A stretch of 64,000 bases of DNA. Origin: Parietichytrium sp. I65-24A. Lineage: Eukaryota; Sar; Bigyra; Thraustochytrida; Thraustochytriidae. Below, in pieces: positions 41,088 to 50,164 of the stretch (position 1 is its first letter; each line of letters starts with the position of its first letter). A program made the translations under genes and the position numbers. The notes under the pieces are model-generated. The model had not been told where the DNA came from, made no database searches, and saw only the letters and a list, made by a program, of their open reading frames with translations. Location of the stretch: contig BLSF01000027.1 of the NCBI GenBank assembly GCA_012862575.1, forward strand, positions 468,362 to 532,361, given 5' to 3'.

Positions 41088-41357
41088 ATGTCCAACAACG
41101 TCTACAAAGCACAAGAGGCTGCTGGCGCCGCGCAAGTCCCTCAGGCACAACAGGCGCCGCAGCAATATGCGTGCAGCCACGCGAATAGCCATGTGGAAAC
41201 CAAGATCGGAAGCTGCGCACTGATCGCATTCATTCTCCTGCTGTTCTTTTTCTTTCCTCTCTGCTGGCTTCCATTCGTCATGGACTCATGCAAGGACAAG
41301 GTGCAGAGATGCAACCAATGCGGCACGACCCTCTCGGAAACAAGTGGCTCTTGTTAG
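41088..41357 (+). CDS. LITAF-like small membrane protein, copy 6 (inverted)
   Basis: Carries T14A and K74R relative to copy 1. Its 3' flank (TTGTTAGAGAGAGATTAATT and on to CCATTCAAAGCC) matches that of copy 1, not copy 5, although its 5' flank matches copy 5. It is therefore a composite of array-end sequences. Confidence 0.85.
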   Translation: MSNNVYKAQEAAGAAQVPQAQQAPQQYACSHANSHVETKIGSCALIAFILLLFFFFPLCWLPFVMDSCKDKVQRCNQCGTTLSETSGSC

Positions 41358-41406
41358 AGAGAGATTAATTGAATCTAGTTTGTAAAATAATGCCATTCAA
41401 AGCCGA

Positions 41407-41507
41407 ACCTCGCAAGTCTGAACAAACATCGTTGATTGAAGTGAATATCTCTCTCGCTCTCTCCAAGTCACGAGGGTCAGAGTCAAGTTGAAAGAAGTCG
41501 ATTTTGG
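41407..41507. repeat. Dispersed inverted repeat, right arm
   Basis: Reverse complement of 32531-32640. It abuts the end of the LITAF array homology within a few bases. Confidence 0.88.
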
Positions 41508-41653
41508 GGGTAGATTGAAAATAATTTGTAAAAATGTTGTATAAAAAAGTGCCTTTTTGGATTGGANAGTCAAGTTGAAAGAAGTCGATTTTGGGGGTAG
41601 ATTGAAAATAATTTGTAAAAATGTTGTATAAAAAAGTGCCTTTTTGGATTGGA
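41481..41653. repeat. Perfect 86-bp duplication around a single N (probable assembly artefact)
   Basis: Positions 41481-41566 and 41568-41653 are identical and are separated only by N at 41567. Confidence 0.93.
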
Positions 41654-42078
41654 TGGTACCAGCAGTTTTTCCTTGTGTCGATGTTTTGCCGCGAATCTTC
41701 ATCATTTCACCAGAGTCTTGCCAGTACTCACATTTACTCGGCAGCGTATTGCGCAGGTCGAGGACCATCTGGAGATGCTGCACAAAAAGAAATACAGCAA
41801 ATGACAAATGAACTTCGAGAATGCAAAACTCTAAAATGTTTGCTCTGCAACATATTCATCATCGTGCGCTTCCTTGCAAAACCCTCATGTGGGACGACTG
41901 CATCTGTGCAACAACTGTCTGTTCGGAGAGAGAGAAACGAAGATTCCGAGCAACTTCACGCGTAATGAGCAATTGACTGACGCTGGCCAGTGAGCAAGCG
42001 ACGCATGTGCAAACATCTAAAGCACTTAACTCGTTTCTTTTAAATAGAAAATAGCTTAACTGGACTGGGGCATAGCCT

Positions 42079-45000
42079 CTACGCGATAGGACCTGCATTC
42101 AGCAAGAGCTCCACGGCCATGTTCTCGTCACCGTGAGCAATTTCGAGAGCGCGTCGAATACTTTCTTCATCGCCGAAACCCATTGATTGAAGCGCTTTAA
42201 CTTGTAATGCGGTCGCACTGGACTCGACCGTTTTGATGGAAGCAAGCATGCCGATCGTCCTGCCTCCCGTATGTTTTGAGTTGTTGCCCTGCGTCAGGCT
42301 AGCTTCTTTTTGTGGCGTTTTGTATAGCTTTTCCGGAGCTTGTGGGAGATTCCATGCAGAGTTACTCTGGTTTTCGTCTTGCTCATCAGCAGCAAGGAAG
42401 TCGTTGAGATCGTCTTGACTTGTTCGATTGCGAGCGGACTCTCTGATGTGAAAGCCCCACTCGATTTTCGCAAGGTCAACCCCCAATGCCCTGACAGCAA
42501 GATGGATTACAGCCGACTCCCCGCGATCCACTGTCGATTGAAGCGAAGCATCACCTTGCCCATCATTTTTAATCGTCACGTCGATCACTTCCCCAGACAA
42601 ATTCTGGCACACAAAGCAATAAGAGGCGGGTGCACTTAGAACCTTCAATACCACTCCGTCACTTTCTTCTTCGCGGATGCAACCGAAGATTTTTTCAAAA
42701 AGGCTGGAAACCTCCGTCGCCTTACGTACATCGGGGTTCTCACCCCAGGAAATAGCTTTCTCCAGTCTTGCTTCGGTGTAAAGGTCCTCCACCAACAGGA
42801 CCCTTCGGAGAGCCGTGACCCACGCATCCTCCGCGGGGAACATACAAATTGAGCCTCGAAGCAGAGCGGTGATGACCATTTCTGCACAGTTGCAGCTCAG
42901 TGAAGAGAGCTGCTGTGAGGCGTCTGCCAAAGCTGAAGCTTCAAGTTTTAATTCCCTTTCGAAGACAACCAAGAGATTCTCGATGAATGTTTTGTCGCTG
43001 GACAATACCCAGTCAAACGTGTCCGTGACTTTTTGACCCAGCGCGGCAGAATCATTGCGCGGGGTGGTCACCCCGAATCCTGCGCAAGCGGCAAAATCGA
43101 GAAGCTTCAAAATGATTCTCGAAATTTGTTTTTGCACATCTCCCAACTTGTCTTTTCCAAACGCCGCAACTGCCACCTCAAGAAACGTTTCGCCGTCTAG
43201 GAATACCTTCACCACTTCCAGCTGATTGGCGCGATCTTCCAGGGATTCCAGTAGTTGCGCGACAAGCTCAAATATACGAGGCTCGGCAGGTCCATTTGCA
43301 AGTCGAGTCCGGACTCTCCGAGCAATTTCCATGAGTAGGTCTGCGTCCGATTGACAGGCCTCGACAACATGTCGAAAGAGTTCCGACACCTCTGAGCTCT
43401 CAAACTCAAGCTTGACTCTGCAAAGCTCCTCTACGGTCAAAATGATAAATTTGGCAAGTAAGGATCCAGGACTGAGACCTACGTCTACCCCGAACCCCAC
43501 ATCGGACAGCCTCTTGGATGGTTTCACCGGCTCCTCTGCCTTTGCCTCCTCCACCTTTGGCCACCACTCAGGCTGCTCGACTTCGGGCATTGTCCCAATA
43601 CTGCGCCTCCGGCTCCGAGAAACCTCTTTGCTATTTGTAGAGCCAAACCCTGTATGGATCACTTGACCAATGACACTCCTCGCAAGAGCCCAAAAGCCGC
43701 GCTGCTGCATGGTTATACAGGCCTCGAGTTGCCCATTGTCTCTTTCTACTTCGGCTTGCAAGTGCTTGGCGAGGCTTTTGAGTTGCACCGCGGATGTGCG
43801 CGACCCTCTTTCAGCGTAGCAAAGGATGTATGCAGAGTCAAAAGCATCCGTTGGAAACCCGTCCAAGACTCTCGCGAGTCTGTCATTCATTTCATACCAA
43901 GTGCCGCTCTCCCAATCTTTCACATAAGAATAGTAGTGCCCCACGTCTGCCGAGCCTTGGTGACAGATAATTCCTACCAGTTCTCGATCCAGTAGACGCT
44001 CACCAAATGAAATCGTTTGCTGCACCTTTTCCTTCATGCCGAACTGAAGGTCGTATCGAAAGCGCTTCAGGTGAAGAATCAAAACCGACGGAACCTGTGC
44101 CCAGGACTTTGTTCGCATGACTTGACCGGCATTGTTGCACTTCTCGCAGCGATAGCCCTCAAGCTTTTCCGGAAGGAAAATGCCATTTTCAAGGCATTCC
44201 TGGATCGTGGACTTTCCTTGAATGTCTATCGCAACGTGGGTGCCAAAACACTCGCTACTACAAGTGATTGCCGTACAGTGGCCGCATTCCAGCCTCGTTT
44301 CAAATTGCCCCCCAAATATTGCCTCCCAGTCATCCTTGTCGACTGCACCTTCAAGCATCTCCAAGATCCGATTCAAAAATTCTTCCACATCTTGTTGTTC
44401 TCTACAGTCCACTCCAAGAGCGACGACCAGGCCTTTCGGGTTGAACACTTTTCTTGAGCTAAATGTCAAGAATGCGACCGAACGTTGGAGTTCCGAAACG
44501 CACTTTTGAGAATCAGAGTCCTCGCATCTTTCCGCGTGCGCCAACAATGCCAAACGGGCAAGAGGTTGCAAATTACTCACCTGCTGAAGCAAGCTGTTCA
44601 AGTAGCACGTGTTTCCTAGATTCACCAGCCCAACGCGGCCCTCCCTGCGGTCGAGGTCGCCGTGTTGGCTTTTTACATTCTTGGTGGCGTTCGCGCTCTG
44701 TGCCCGAAAAAGAGGCATCAAAAAATGCTCTGCAATACGCTCCGCCTCATGCGGCACGGCTTGCGAAATAGCATCCAAAAGTTCCAGCATCTCGAGCCGT
44801 TGTACAAAGTCGTGGCGAATAAGTTTGTGGGATATTTGCGTGACCAAATCTTTCACAGACAAAAGACCTTGTCCGAGGGTCTCGATTCGGCTGGGTTGTA
44901 AGCGGATCAGAAAAGTCAGTGGCAAACAAGCATTCATGTTTCCTGAAATGATCTGCTTTGACAACGCAAGCATCAGCTCTGCTTCAACTTCCTCAGGAAG

Positions 45001-48000
45001 GGAATAGCTTGGGGCTTGAATCATTTTGCATAGCGTGCTTGAATGCCATCTATCAAAATCACCAGCTTGCAGAAGCTTTGCAAAACGCGACAAGTATTCG
45101 GCTGAGAGTTCCGGAAAACGCTCGCAAACTCGCAGCAACGTATCGCTTAGCGATTCTTTCCAAAGTGAAGTGAGGTATGCCTCCTCGCTCGCCTTTTTAT
45201 CGGATGAAAGAAGCACACGCTGTCCACGACAAACTTCCAAATTCAAGGGACCAAGGCGGTCCTTCAGCGCCAGGTTTCGCGCATTCTCGTCCTGCCGACT
45301 CAGCCAAGACAAGTAAAAATCATAAATGAACAATGCGTGCTCCGCTATAGCGATTGAGGAGCCTCTACTCGAAAAGAAACTTTCGATGAAACAGCGGGTC
45401 TGTCCAACGAGCTCGTTCTGCTCCCGTGCCGAGAGCTTGGCAAGAATGCCCCCGCTTGCGTCGTCCCCGAGCTTTGAGTATGTCAACAAGAGCTTACAGG
45501 CCTTAAGAGCAAGTTCCACGACCTGCATGCGCGCCCCTGCGTCGCTCAGATGTCGCGTTGGAGCTGGCCCTCTCGAGTCCTTCTCTGTCCCCACCTCCAG
45601 CATTAGCAACCTCAGCAAAGCCTGCATCCCTCCTGCAGAAAGAAATTTTTTGGTCCACTGGTCGTCCTCCAAGCTCTGCCTTCTATTCCTGGCGGCGTGC
45701 GAACCTTCAAAGGATGCTCGTCTTGCGCGCTGAAAGTGTTGCTCAATGGTGGAAGATCTTTGGGAGTCAAACTCCTTCAATATTCGTCGCGATTCATCTT
45801 CCTCCATGAAGGACACGATGATATGGAGAACGTAAAGCATCACGCGCGGTGTGGACTCTGACGTGGACAAGAGTTTGAAAACATGGCCACTGGTGTTCTC
45901 TATCTCCTGTATAGTCTCCAGAAGCTCCGTCGACGTGGGGAGTCTCATGAGGATTGACCACACACTCGCGGCCACGTGCTGCCTAGTAGAGACTGCATCT
46001 TGCTCTGCCAAGTGCTGGCCGGCTGGTCTGTTTTCATCTCGCAGCAAGCCAAACAGGAGGTCAAACAGTCGCGTTTCCTCCGCCAGCAACGGCCGCCACC
46101 CGATCAACTGGTGAGACGGCGAAAACACTTTTGGAGGCTGCTGGTAGGTGGCAACGTTAACGAACAAGGCACTTCCGCGGCCGATCCGATCCATAAGGGA
46201 CATGCGAAACTCCGAGGTCACCCTTCGCGATTCAGCCCGGTTGCGATGGAGTTTGTAGTCAAAGCCATGCTTGAGCAGGTCTTTCCACATGCTCGTTGGT
46301 CGGCATTGCGCAGCATTCTCGTAAAAACGGACAAAATCTGCTTCGGAGAGAAACTGAGTATCCGTTCCCTCCTCCGAAAGAGAGCAAAACTTTTCAAAAA
46401 CTTCGAGTGTCCTCCGCTCTACCGCGTTGACGTTCGTCGCCCCAGTGCAAAAAAGGAAAAGGTTCGTGAAGTCTTCGACGCTCATGAGAGACGCCTCGTC
46501 TCCCGAGTCCAAGGCCGCGGTGTTCGAAGCCCATTCCTCAAAGATGCTTTGAACTGCTTTTTGCGCCAACGGGGACAAGTGACGACCTTCAATATCCAGC
46601 AAACGAACGCGAGGTGTGTGGTCCAGAGCGGCGAGCTCGTCCGTTAATCCAAAGTAAAGAATTTCCTCACCAGCGAACCCAAGCTCCTGAAGTGTTCTGG
46701 AGTTGTGGGCGGGTTCAAGTCGAGTCAATTGGCCGACGTCCTTGCTTTTCCAAGCCAGAGCAATTCGGTTTGGCGGCCAGCGATTGTCTTCAAAACGAGC
46801 GCCTATGGAGCAACGAAGATCCCAAACCGTCGCATTACCGTACATAACGAGCTGGACTGATTCTTCCTCTGCGTTATCTTGAATGGCTGTGATGGTGTGG
46901 ATACTCCCTCGTTGCCGTGCGCCATGGGAGCGAAAACCGCGAGTTCCTTTGGTGTCAGCCTCGTTAAGCAGAGATTCAATGAAGCCAAGACAACGAAAGA
47001 TGGACTCATCATCCCGCTTTGAAGTCTGACAGAGTTTCTCAAGCATGTCTGTACAAGTTTCCACAAAGTTTCGCCTCGCACGAAGGGCGTTTGGTTGGCT
47101 CGGTTCCAACTCAGCATCGTACAGCGTCTGCAGCGTTTCCACGGCAAGCCCGGCAACCTCGCTATTTGCCGCAAGAACTGCAGCATTCCATAAGTACCCG
47201 ACACCTTCCAACTCGCCGGGAGGGCATTTAGATACGCGGTAGCCAATTGATATTTCACTTCCTGCGTCACTTTCACTATCGTCGTCCGAATCAGAGCTGT
47301 TTGCTTCTGCAGGCCGATCAAGAAGATCTTCCAGCTTCTCCTCGTTGATGACAATGAACACGGAGCGGAGCAACCGAAAGCACTCGACCCCGAAAGCTGA
47401 GGTCGTCATCAATGCATAATCATTAGCACTCAAATACGGAGCAAGACGAAGTCTGAATAATGAGAATGCCGTGTCGGGATACAGCTGCTTCGCCTTGCAC
47501 ATCTGCGACTGCCAGCTAAAGTACGGCTTCAAAACGTCGTGAGAGTTTTCGTGTGCAGCTACAGAAAAGAGGTCCCAGATCTGTATTATGTAATCTTCCT
47601 GCTCTTCGCAATTCAACACAAGCATCGTTCCGAGAGCGAATGCGTGCCTTAGATTCAATCTGTTTCCAGCCGTTGCCAAGCTAGACACCTCTGCAAGGGT
47701 ACATCTTAGAGCTTCTAGCCAACGATCGTGTAGCTGATACTCGTGCACAAGCGGATGCCCCAGCTCCGGTACCTCTTTCCATAAGGAGGCGAGCACAGCG
47801 TGAGGGAAGAAATCGGCGTGCTTTTCAAGGTTGGAAATGCAACGCGTAATGGTCTCAGTAAACAGCAAATCTTCGAATGGGGAATTGACGTGCTGCTTAA
47901 TGGACACCGTGAGAGCCTCAAGGTCCGCAAAGCCCCAAAGACGATCCATGCTCTTGCTCACCAGTGTGTATTCGACATCTGACCGGGTGGCGATTATGTG

Positions 48001-48927
48001 TACAAGCTCGACAATAGCAGCTCGGTCCCCGCGCAAAGCTGATGTATCTTGATCGATGTTATTCAATATCCAGTGAAGGTGTTCGGTTGACTTTAACAGC
48101 CCTGCAACATGGCACACTAGCTCCAAAGACGCCTTCCAAATGCACCGGATATCGTTCCGGGAAAGACAGTCTTCGGATGCAAGCGAGCGAACGACGGGGA
48201 CCATTCGTCTTACTACCTCGGCATGTGGAGAGCCTCCTCCTCCTATGAGCCGACGCACTACCTCATTCTGAACGGCCCAGTCGCACGACACCTGCAGGTC
48301 CGTCATGAGGTCAATCCCTTGCAGCTTGCGCTGTAAGACGTTGCTTGATATGAACACCACCGCAGCATGCGCCTTGATCTTCCATTTGGCATCGTCCTCG
48401 CGCAGACAATGGCACAATCTCTCCACATATGCGGTATCGATCTCACGCAGTAACGGGAGTGGCAGTTCCTCGAAATACTGCGCTGCCAGTGCCACGAGCA
48501 GTGTATCAGCGTCGCTGTCGGGCACTTCCAGCAGGGAGAAATAAAGGCACTGAAAGATCCTCTCCGTCACCCAGAGCTCTTGCACAAGCGGCCCTTGCAA
48601 ACCAATCATCCCAATCAGCCCTCTGGACTCGGCGTCCCCGAGTGCGTCGCGAACTTGTGCTTCCTCCACCAGTTCCACCATCACATCGAGCGCGTCTTCA
48701 TGCCGGCGTCTGTCCAGCTGCTCTGCGCTCGACAGGAACGTGTACAGCTCTTGGAACGCCTGCCGCAACAATGCGTTCCCCAGCTCCTCGTCCTCCGCGC
48801 TCTCCTCGCTCCCTTCCAGCACCGACCGTCGCTTAAACAACACCGCTCGGCACGCGCCCGGGAGGTCGTTCAGCAGCGAGTGCGCGCTCGGCGCTGGCAG
48901 CAGCGACGCAAGAATCGCCGTCTCCAT
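42079..48927 (-). CDS. Giant ubiquitin-specific protease (USP9X/USP24-like) with UBA domain
   Basis: 2282 residues in one frame. Cysteine protease that removes ubiquitin from proteins. A helical-repeat N-terminal half is followed by a ubiquitin-like segment (about 680-762) and an EF-hand-like region (about 780-890). The USP catalytic domain starts at GLVNLGNTCYLNSLLQQ with nucleophile C1441. It contains zinc-binding pairs (LECGHC and YRCEKC), and the His box VGHYYSYVKD (H1664) is followed by TWYEMNDRLARV. A UBA domain lies at the C-terminus (about 2240-2280, LQSMGFGDEESIRRALEIAHG). The catalytic Cys and His are present, so it should be active. The architecture fits the USP9X/USP24/USP34 group; UBA at the C-terminus rather than the N-terminus (as in USP24) is a difference. 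It begins a minus-strand series with a proteasome-lid gene. Confidence 0.92.
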   Translation of the reverse strand: METAILASLLPAPSAHSLLNDLPGACRAVLFKRRSVLEGSEESAEDEELGNALLRQAFQELYTFLSSAEQLDRRRHEDALDVMVELVEEAQVRDALGDAESRGLIGMIGLQGPLVQELWVTERIFQCLYFSLLEVPDSDADTLLVALAAQYFEELPLPLLREIDTAYVERLCHCLREDDAKWKIKAHAAVVFISSNVLQRKLQGIDLMTDLQVSCDWAVQNEVVRRLIGGGGSPHAEVVRRMVPVVRSLASEDCLSRNDIRCIWKASLELVCHVAGLLKSTEHLHWILNNIDQDTSALRGDRAAIVELVHIIATRSDVEYTLVSKSMDRLWGFADLEALTVSIKQHVNSPFEDLLFTETITRCISNLEKHADFFPHAVLASLWKEVPELGHPLVHEYQLHDRWLEALRCTLAEVSSLATAGNRLNLRHAFALGTMLVLNCEEQEDYIIQIWDLFSVAAHENSHDVLKPYFSWQSQMCKAKQLYPDTAFSLFRLRLAPYLSANDYALMTTSAFGVECFRLLRSVFIVINEEKLEDLLDRPAEANSSDSDDDSESDAGSEISIGYRVSKCPPGELEGVGYLWNAAVLAANSEVAGLAVETLQTLYDAELEPSQPNALRARRNFVETCTDMLEKLCQTSKRDDESIFRCLGFIESLLNEADTKGTRGFRSHGARQRGSIHTITAIQDNAEEESVQLVMYGNATVWDLRCSIGARFEDNRWPPNRIALAWKSKDVGQLTRLEPAHNSRTLQELGFAGEEILYFGLTDELAALDHTPRVRLLDIEGRHLSPLAQKAVQSIFEEWASNTAALDSGDEASLMSVEDFTNLFLFCTGATNVNAVERRTLEVFEKFCSLSEEGTDTQFLSEADFVRFYENAAQCRPTSMWKDLLKHGFDYKLHRNRAESRRVTSEFRMSLMDRIGRGSALFVNVATYQQPPKVFSPSHQLIGWRPLLAEETRLFDLLFGLLRDENRPAGQHLAEQDAVSTRQHVAASVWSILMRLPTSTELLETIQEIENTSGHVFKLLSTSESTPRVMLYVLHIIVSFMEEDESRRILKEFDSQRSSTIEQHFQRARRASFEGSHAARNRRQSLEDDQWTKKFLSAGGMQALLRLLMLEVGTEKDSRGPAPTRHLSDAGARMQVVELALKACKLLLTYSKLGDDASGGILAKLSAREQNELVGQTRCFIESFFSSRGSSIAIAEHALFIYDFYLSWLSRQDENARNLALKDRLGPLNLEVCRGQRVLLSSDKKASEEAYLTSLWKESLSDTLLRVCERFPELSAEYLSRFAKLLQAGDFDRWHSSTLCKMIQAPSYSLPEEVEAELMLALSKQIISGNMNACLPLTFLIRLQPSRIETLGQGLLSVKDLVTQISHKLIRHDFVQRLEMLELLDAISQAVPHEAERIAEHFLMPLFRAQSANATKNVKSQHGDLDRREGRVGLVNLGNTCYLNSLLQQVSNLQPLARLALLAHAERCEDSDSQKCVSELQRSVAFLTFSSRKVFNPKGLVVALGVDCREQQDVEEFLNRILEMLEGAVDKDDWEAIFGGQFETRLECGHCTAITCSSECFGTHVAIDIQGKSTIQECLENGIFLPEKLEGYRCEKCNNAGQVMRTKSWAQVPSVLILHLKRFRYDLQFGMKEKVQQTISFGERLLDRELVGIICHQGSADVGHYYSYVKDWESGTWYEMNDRLARVLDGFPTDAFDSAYILCYAERGSRTSAVQLKSLAKHLQAEVERDNGQLEACITMQQRGFWALARSVIGQVIHTGFGSTNSKEVSRSRRRSIGTMPEVEQPEWWPKVEEAKAEEPVKPSKRLSDVGFGVDVGLSPGSLLAKFIILTVEELCRVKLEFESSEVSELFRHVVEACQSDADLLMEIARRVRTRLANGPAEPRIFELVAQLLESLEDRANQLEVVKVFLDGETFLEVAVAAFGKDKLGDVQKQISRIILKLLDFAACAGFGVTTPRNDSAALGQKVTDTFDWVLSSDKTFIENLLVVFERELKLEASALADASQQLSSLSCNCAEMVITALLRGSICMFPAEDAWVTALRRVLLVEDLYTEARLEKAISWGENPDVRKATEVSSLFEKIFGCIREEESDGVVLKVLSAPASYCFVCQNLSGEVIDVTIKNDGQGDASLQSTVDRGESAVIHLAVRALGVDLAKIEWGFHIRESARNRTSQDDLNDFLAADEQDENQSNSAWNLPQAPEKLYKTPQKEASLTQGNNSKHTGGRTIGMLASIKTVESSATALQVKALQSMGFGDEESIRRALEIAHGDENMAVELLLNAGPIA

Positions 48928-50164
48928 CCTGCAGCTTCACCGCCGCTCTCCGTTCTCTTTCCTTTCCTCCTGTCCTCCTGTTTTCCTTCCAGCCGTTACC
49001 GCACCTCCACTGGACCCACTTGCCACTTGCCAGTTCCCGCGCTCCACTGCTTCACCGCGAACGCCAAGTGCTTCCTTCTGTTCCTCCGAACCAGCGCCCC
49101 GACGCCAGCTTCCCCTCGCGCTTGATGGCGACTGCAAGAGTCAAGAGTCCGCTTGCAGGACCCGGATCCTGGCAACTGGCTCTTGCGCCGCTCCGCTCTC
49201 CCGGACCCTGAGTCTCTGAGTCTCTGTGTCTCTGTGTCTCTGTGTCTCTGTGTCTCTGTGTTGCGACCCCCGCTCACCTACCCGCCGAGTGCCCTCGCGA
49301 ACAGGGGAACTGTTCTATGGTCCCCGACAATGGATCCCGCGTGCGCGCGCCTGCTCGCCCAGGAAACGGCGAACCGCAACGGGACTAGGATGGTGGTTAC
49401 GCAGACCGGTAAGAAACCGGTGATGGACGGTGGCTCTAATGAGTGCTATGGCAGATGGTAATGGCGGTTGTGTTGAAGAGTGTGGAGGACCGGTTCCGGA
49501 CGGGTTCTGAAGGGGCCCGGGCGGTGGTTATTCGGTTCTCCGATTCTGCAGTAAGGGGTTGGTGGGCCTGGAAGACGCTTGTGCTTTGGGTTCTCACGGG
49601 CGGTCCCAGAATCGGCTGCTAGTACAGATGAGGATGAAAAGTTTATGACACGCTTAGCTTCTGTTTGCAATGTAGTAGTCAGGGCTTGAGCTTATTAGCT
49701 TCCGGGAGGGGAACGTTGCAATAGGCTAGTGTTTATGGTGGCTAGGGTTAGGCTGCCTGAATCAGGCGCTGTGAAATGTAGTATCGAATGGTAGTTGTTC
49801 AATTCTAAGAGACCTCCGAATGCTTCACAACAACAAAGTTTTTATGTTGATTTTGAAATCAAGATATAACGAAGCACGCACGCACGCAAAATTTGTGCAT
49901 GATTGCAAGAAATTGAGAATCAAAAGTAAATTTCTCCTTCGCTTTTTTGTTTTGTTGTTGAAGTTGGTTCTTTTTCTGCTTCCGTATGCCGTAGTACTTA
50001 CACACTCTTTTTTGAAGACCGGCTCGTAGCAGAATTTTTCCAGCCAGATCTCGGCAACTCAAAACGCACGGTACATACAGAGTTAATGATGCTAATCACG
50101 CGAGGCTGAGCGAGGTGACCTTGTTAGTCAAGTGGCTGCAAAGGTTTAGTAGAAGTTAGTAAAT
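48928..50164. other. Intergenic region between the USP and Rpn6 genes
   Basis: 1.2 kb. Contains (TCTCTGTG)n repeats at about 49214-49262 and homopurine words upstream of the USP start. Short plus-strand frames are shadows or low-complexity. No gene seen. Confidence 0.55.
49214..49262. repeat. (TCTCTGTG)n minisatellite
   Basis: About six tandem 8-bp units with minor variants at the ends. Confidence 0.85.

Larger units (their letters stand above)
40321..41357. repeat. Large palindrome formed by LITAF copies 5 and 6
   Basis: Arms 40321-40767 and 40908-41357 are inverted copies, highly similar in the coding part and diverging toward the centre. They end at GCGAATCAGTGCGC and its complement. The unique spacer of about 140 bp (40768-40907) is probably the shared promoter. 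Confidence 0.9.
36690..41405. repeat. LITAF-like gene array: five tandem units plus one inverted
   Basis: Minus-strand units start at 36731, 37633, 38523, 39405 and 40321 (periods 902, 890, 882, 916 bp). The sixth unit is inverted (41088-41357). The outer 3' flank of unit 1 (from about 36690) matches the outer 3' flank of unit 6 (to about 41405) in inverted orientation, so the array has symmetric ends. Spacers fall into types: the spacer between units 1 and 2 resembles that between 4 and 5, and 2-3 resembles 3-4. Confidence 0.93.
41358..42078. other. Intergenic region with repeat junction and assembly gap
   Basis: Begins with the shared array flank (to about 41405), then the right arm of the dispersed repeat (41407-41507), then a perfect 86-bp duplication around an N. 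No gene is supported between here and the USP stop codon. Confidence 0.65.

Noticed and set aside
36690-41405. CRISPR-like array
   Set aside because: The repeats are 0.9-kb gene units, not short direct repeats with spacers, and the genome is eukaryotic.
42079-48927. Possible polyprotein or fusion of neighbouring genes
   Set aside because: The long frame has a consistent USP architecture with catalytic domain in the middle and terminal UBA, as in other giant USPs.
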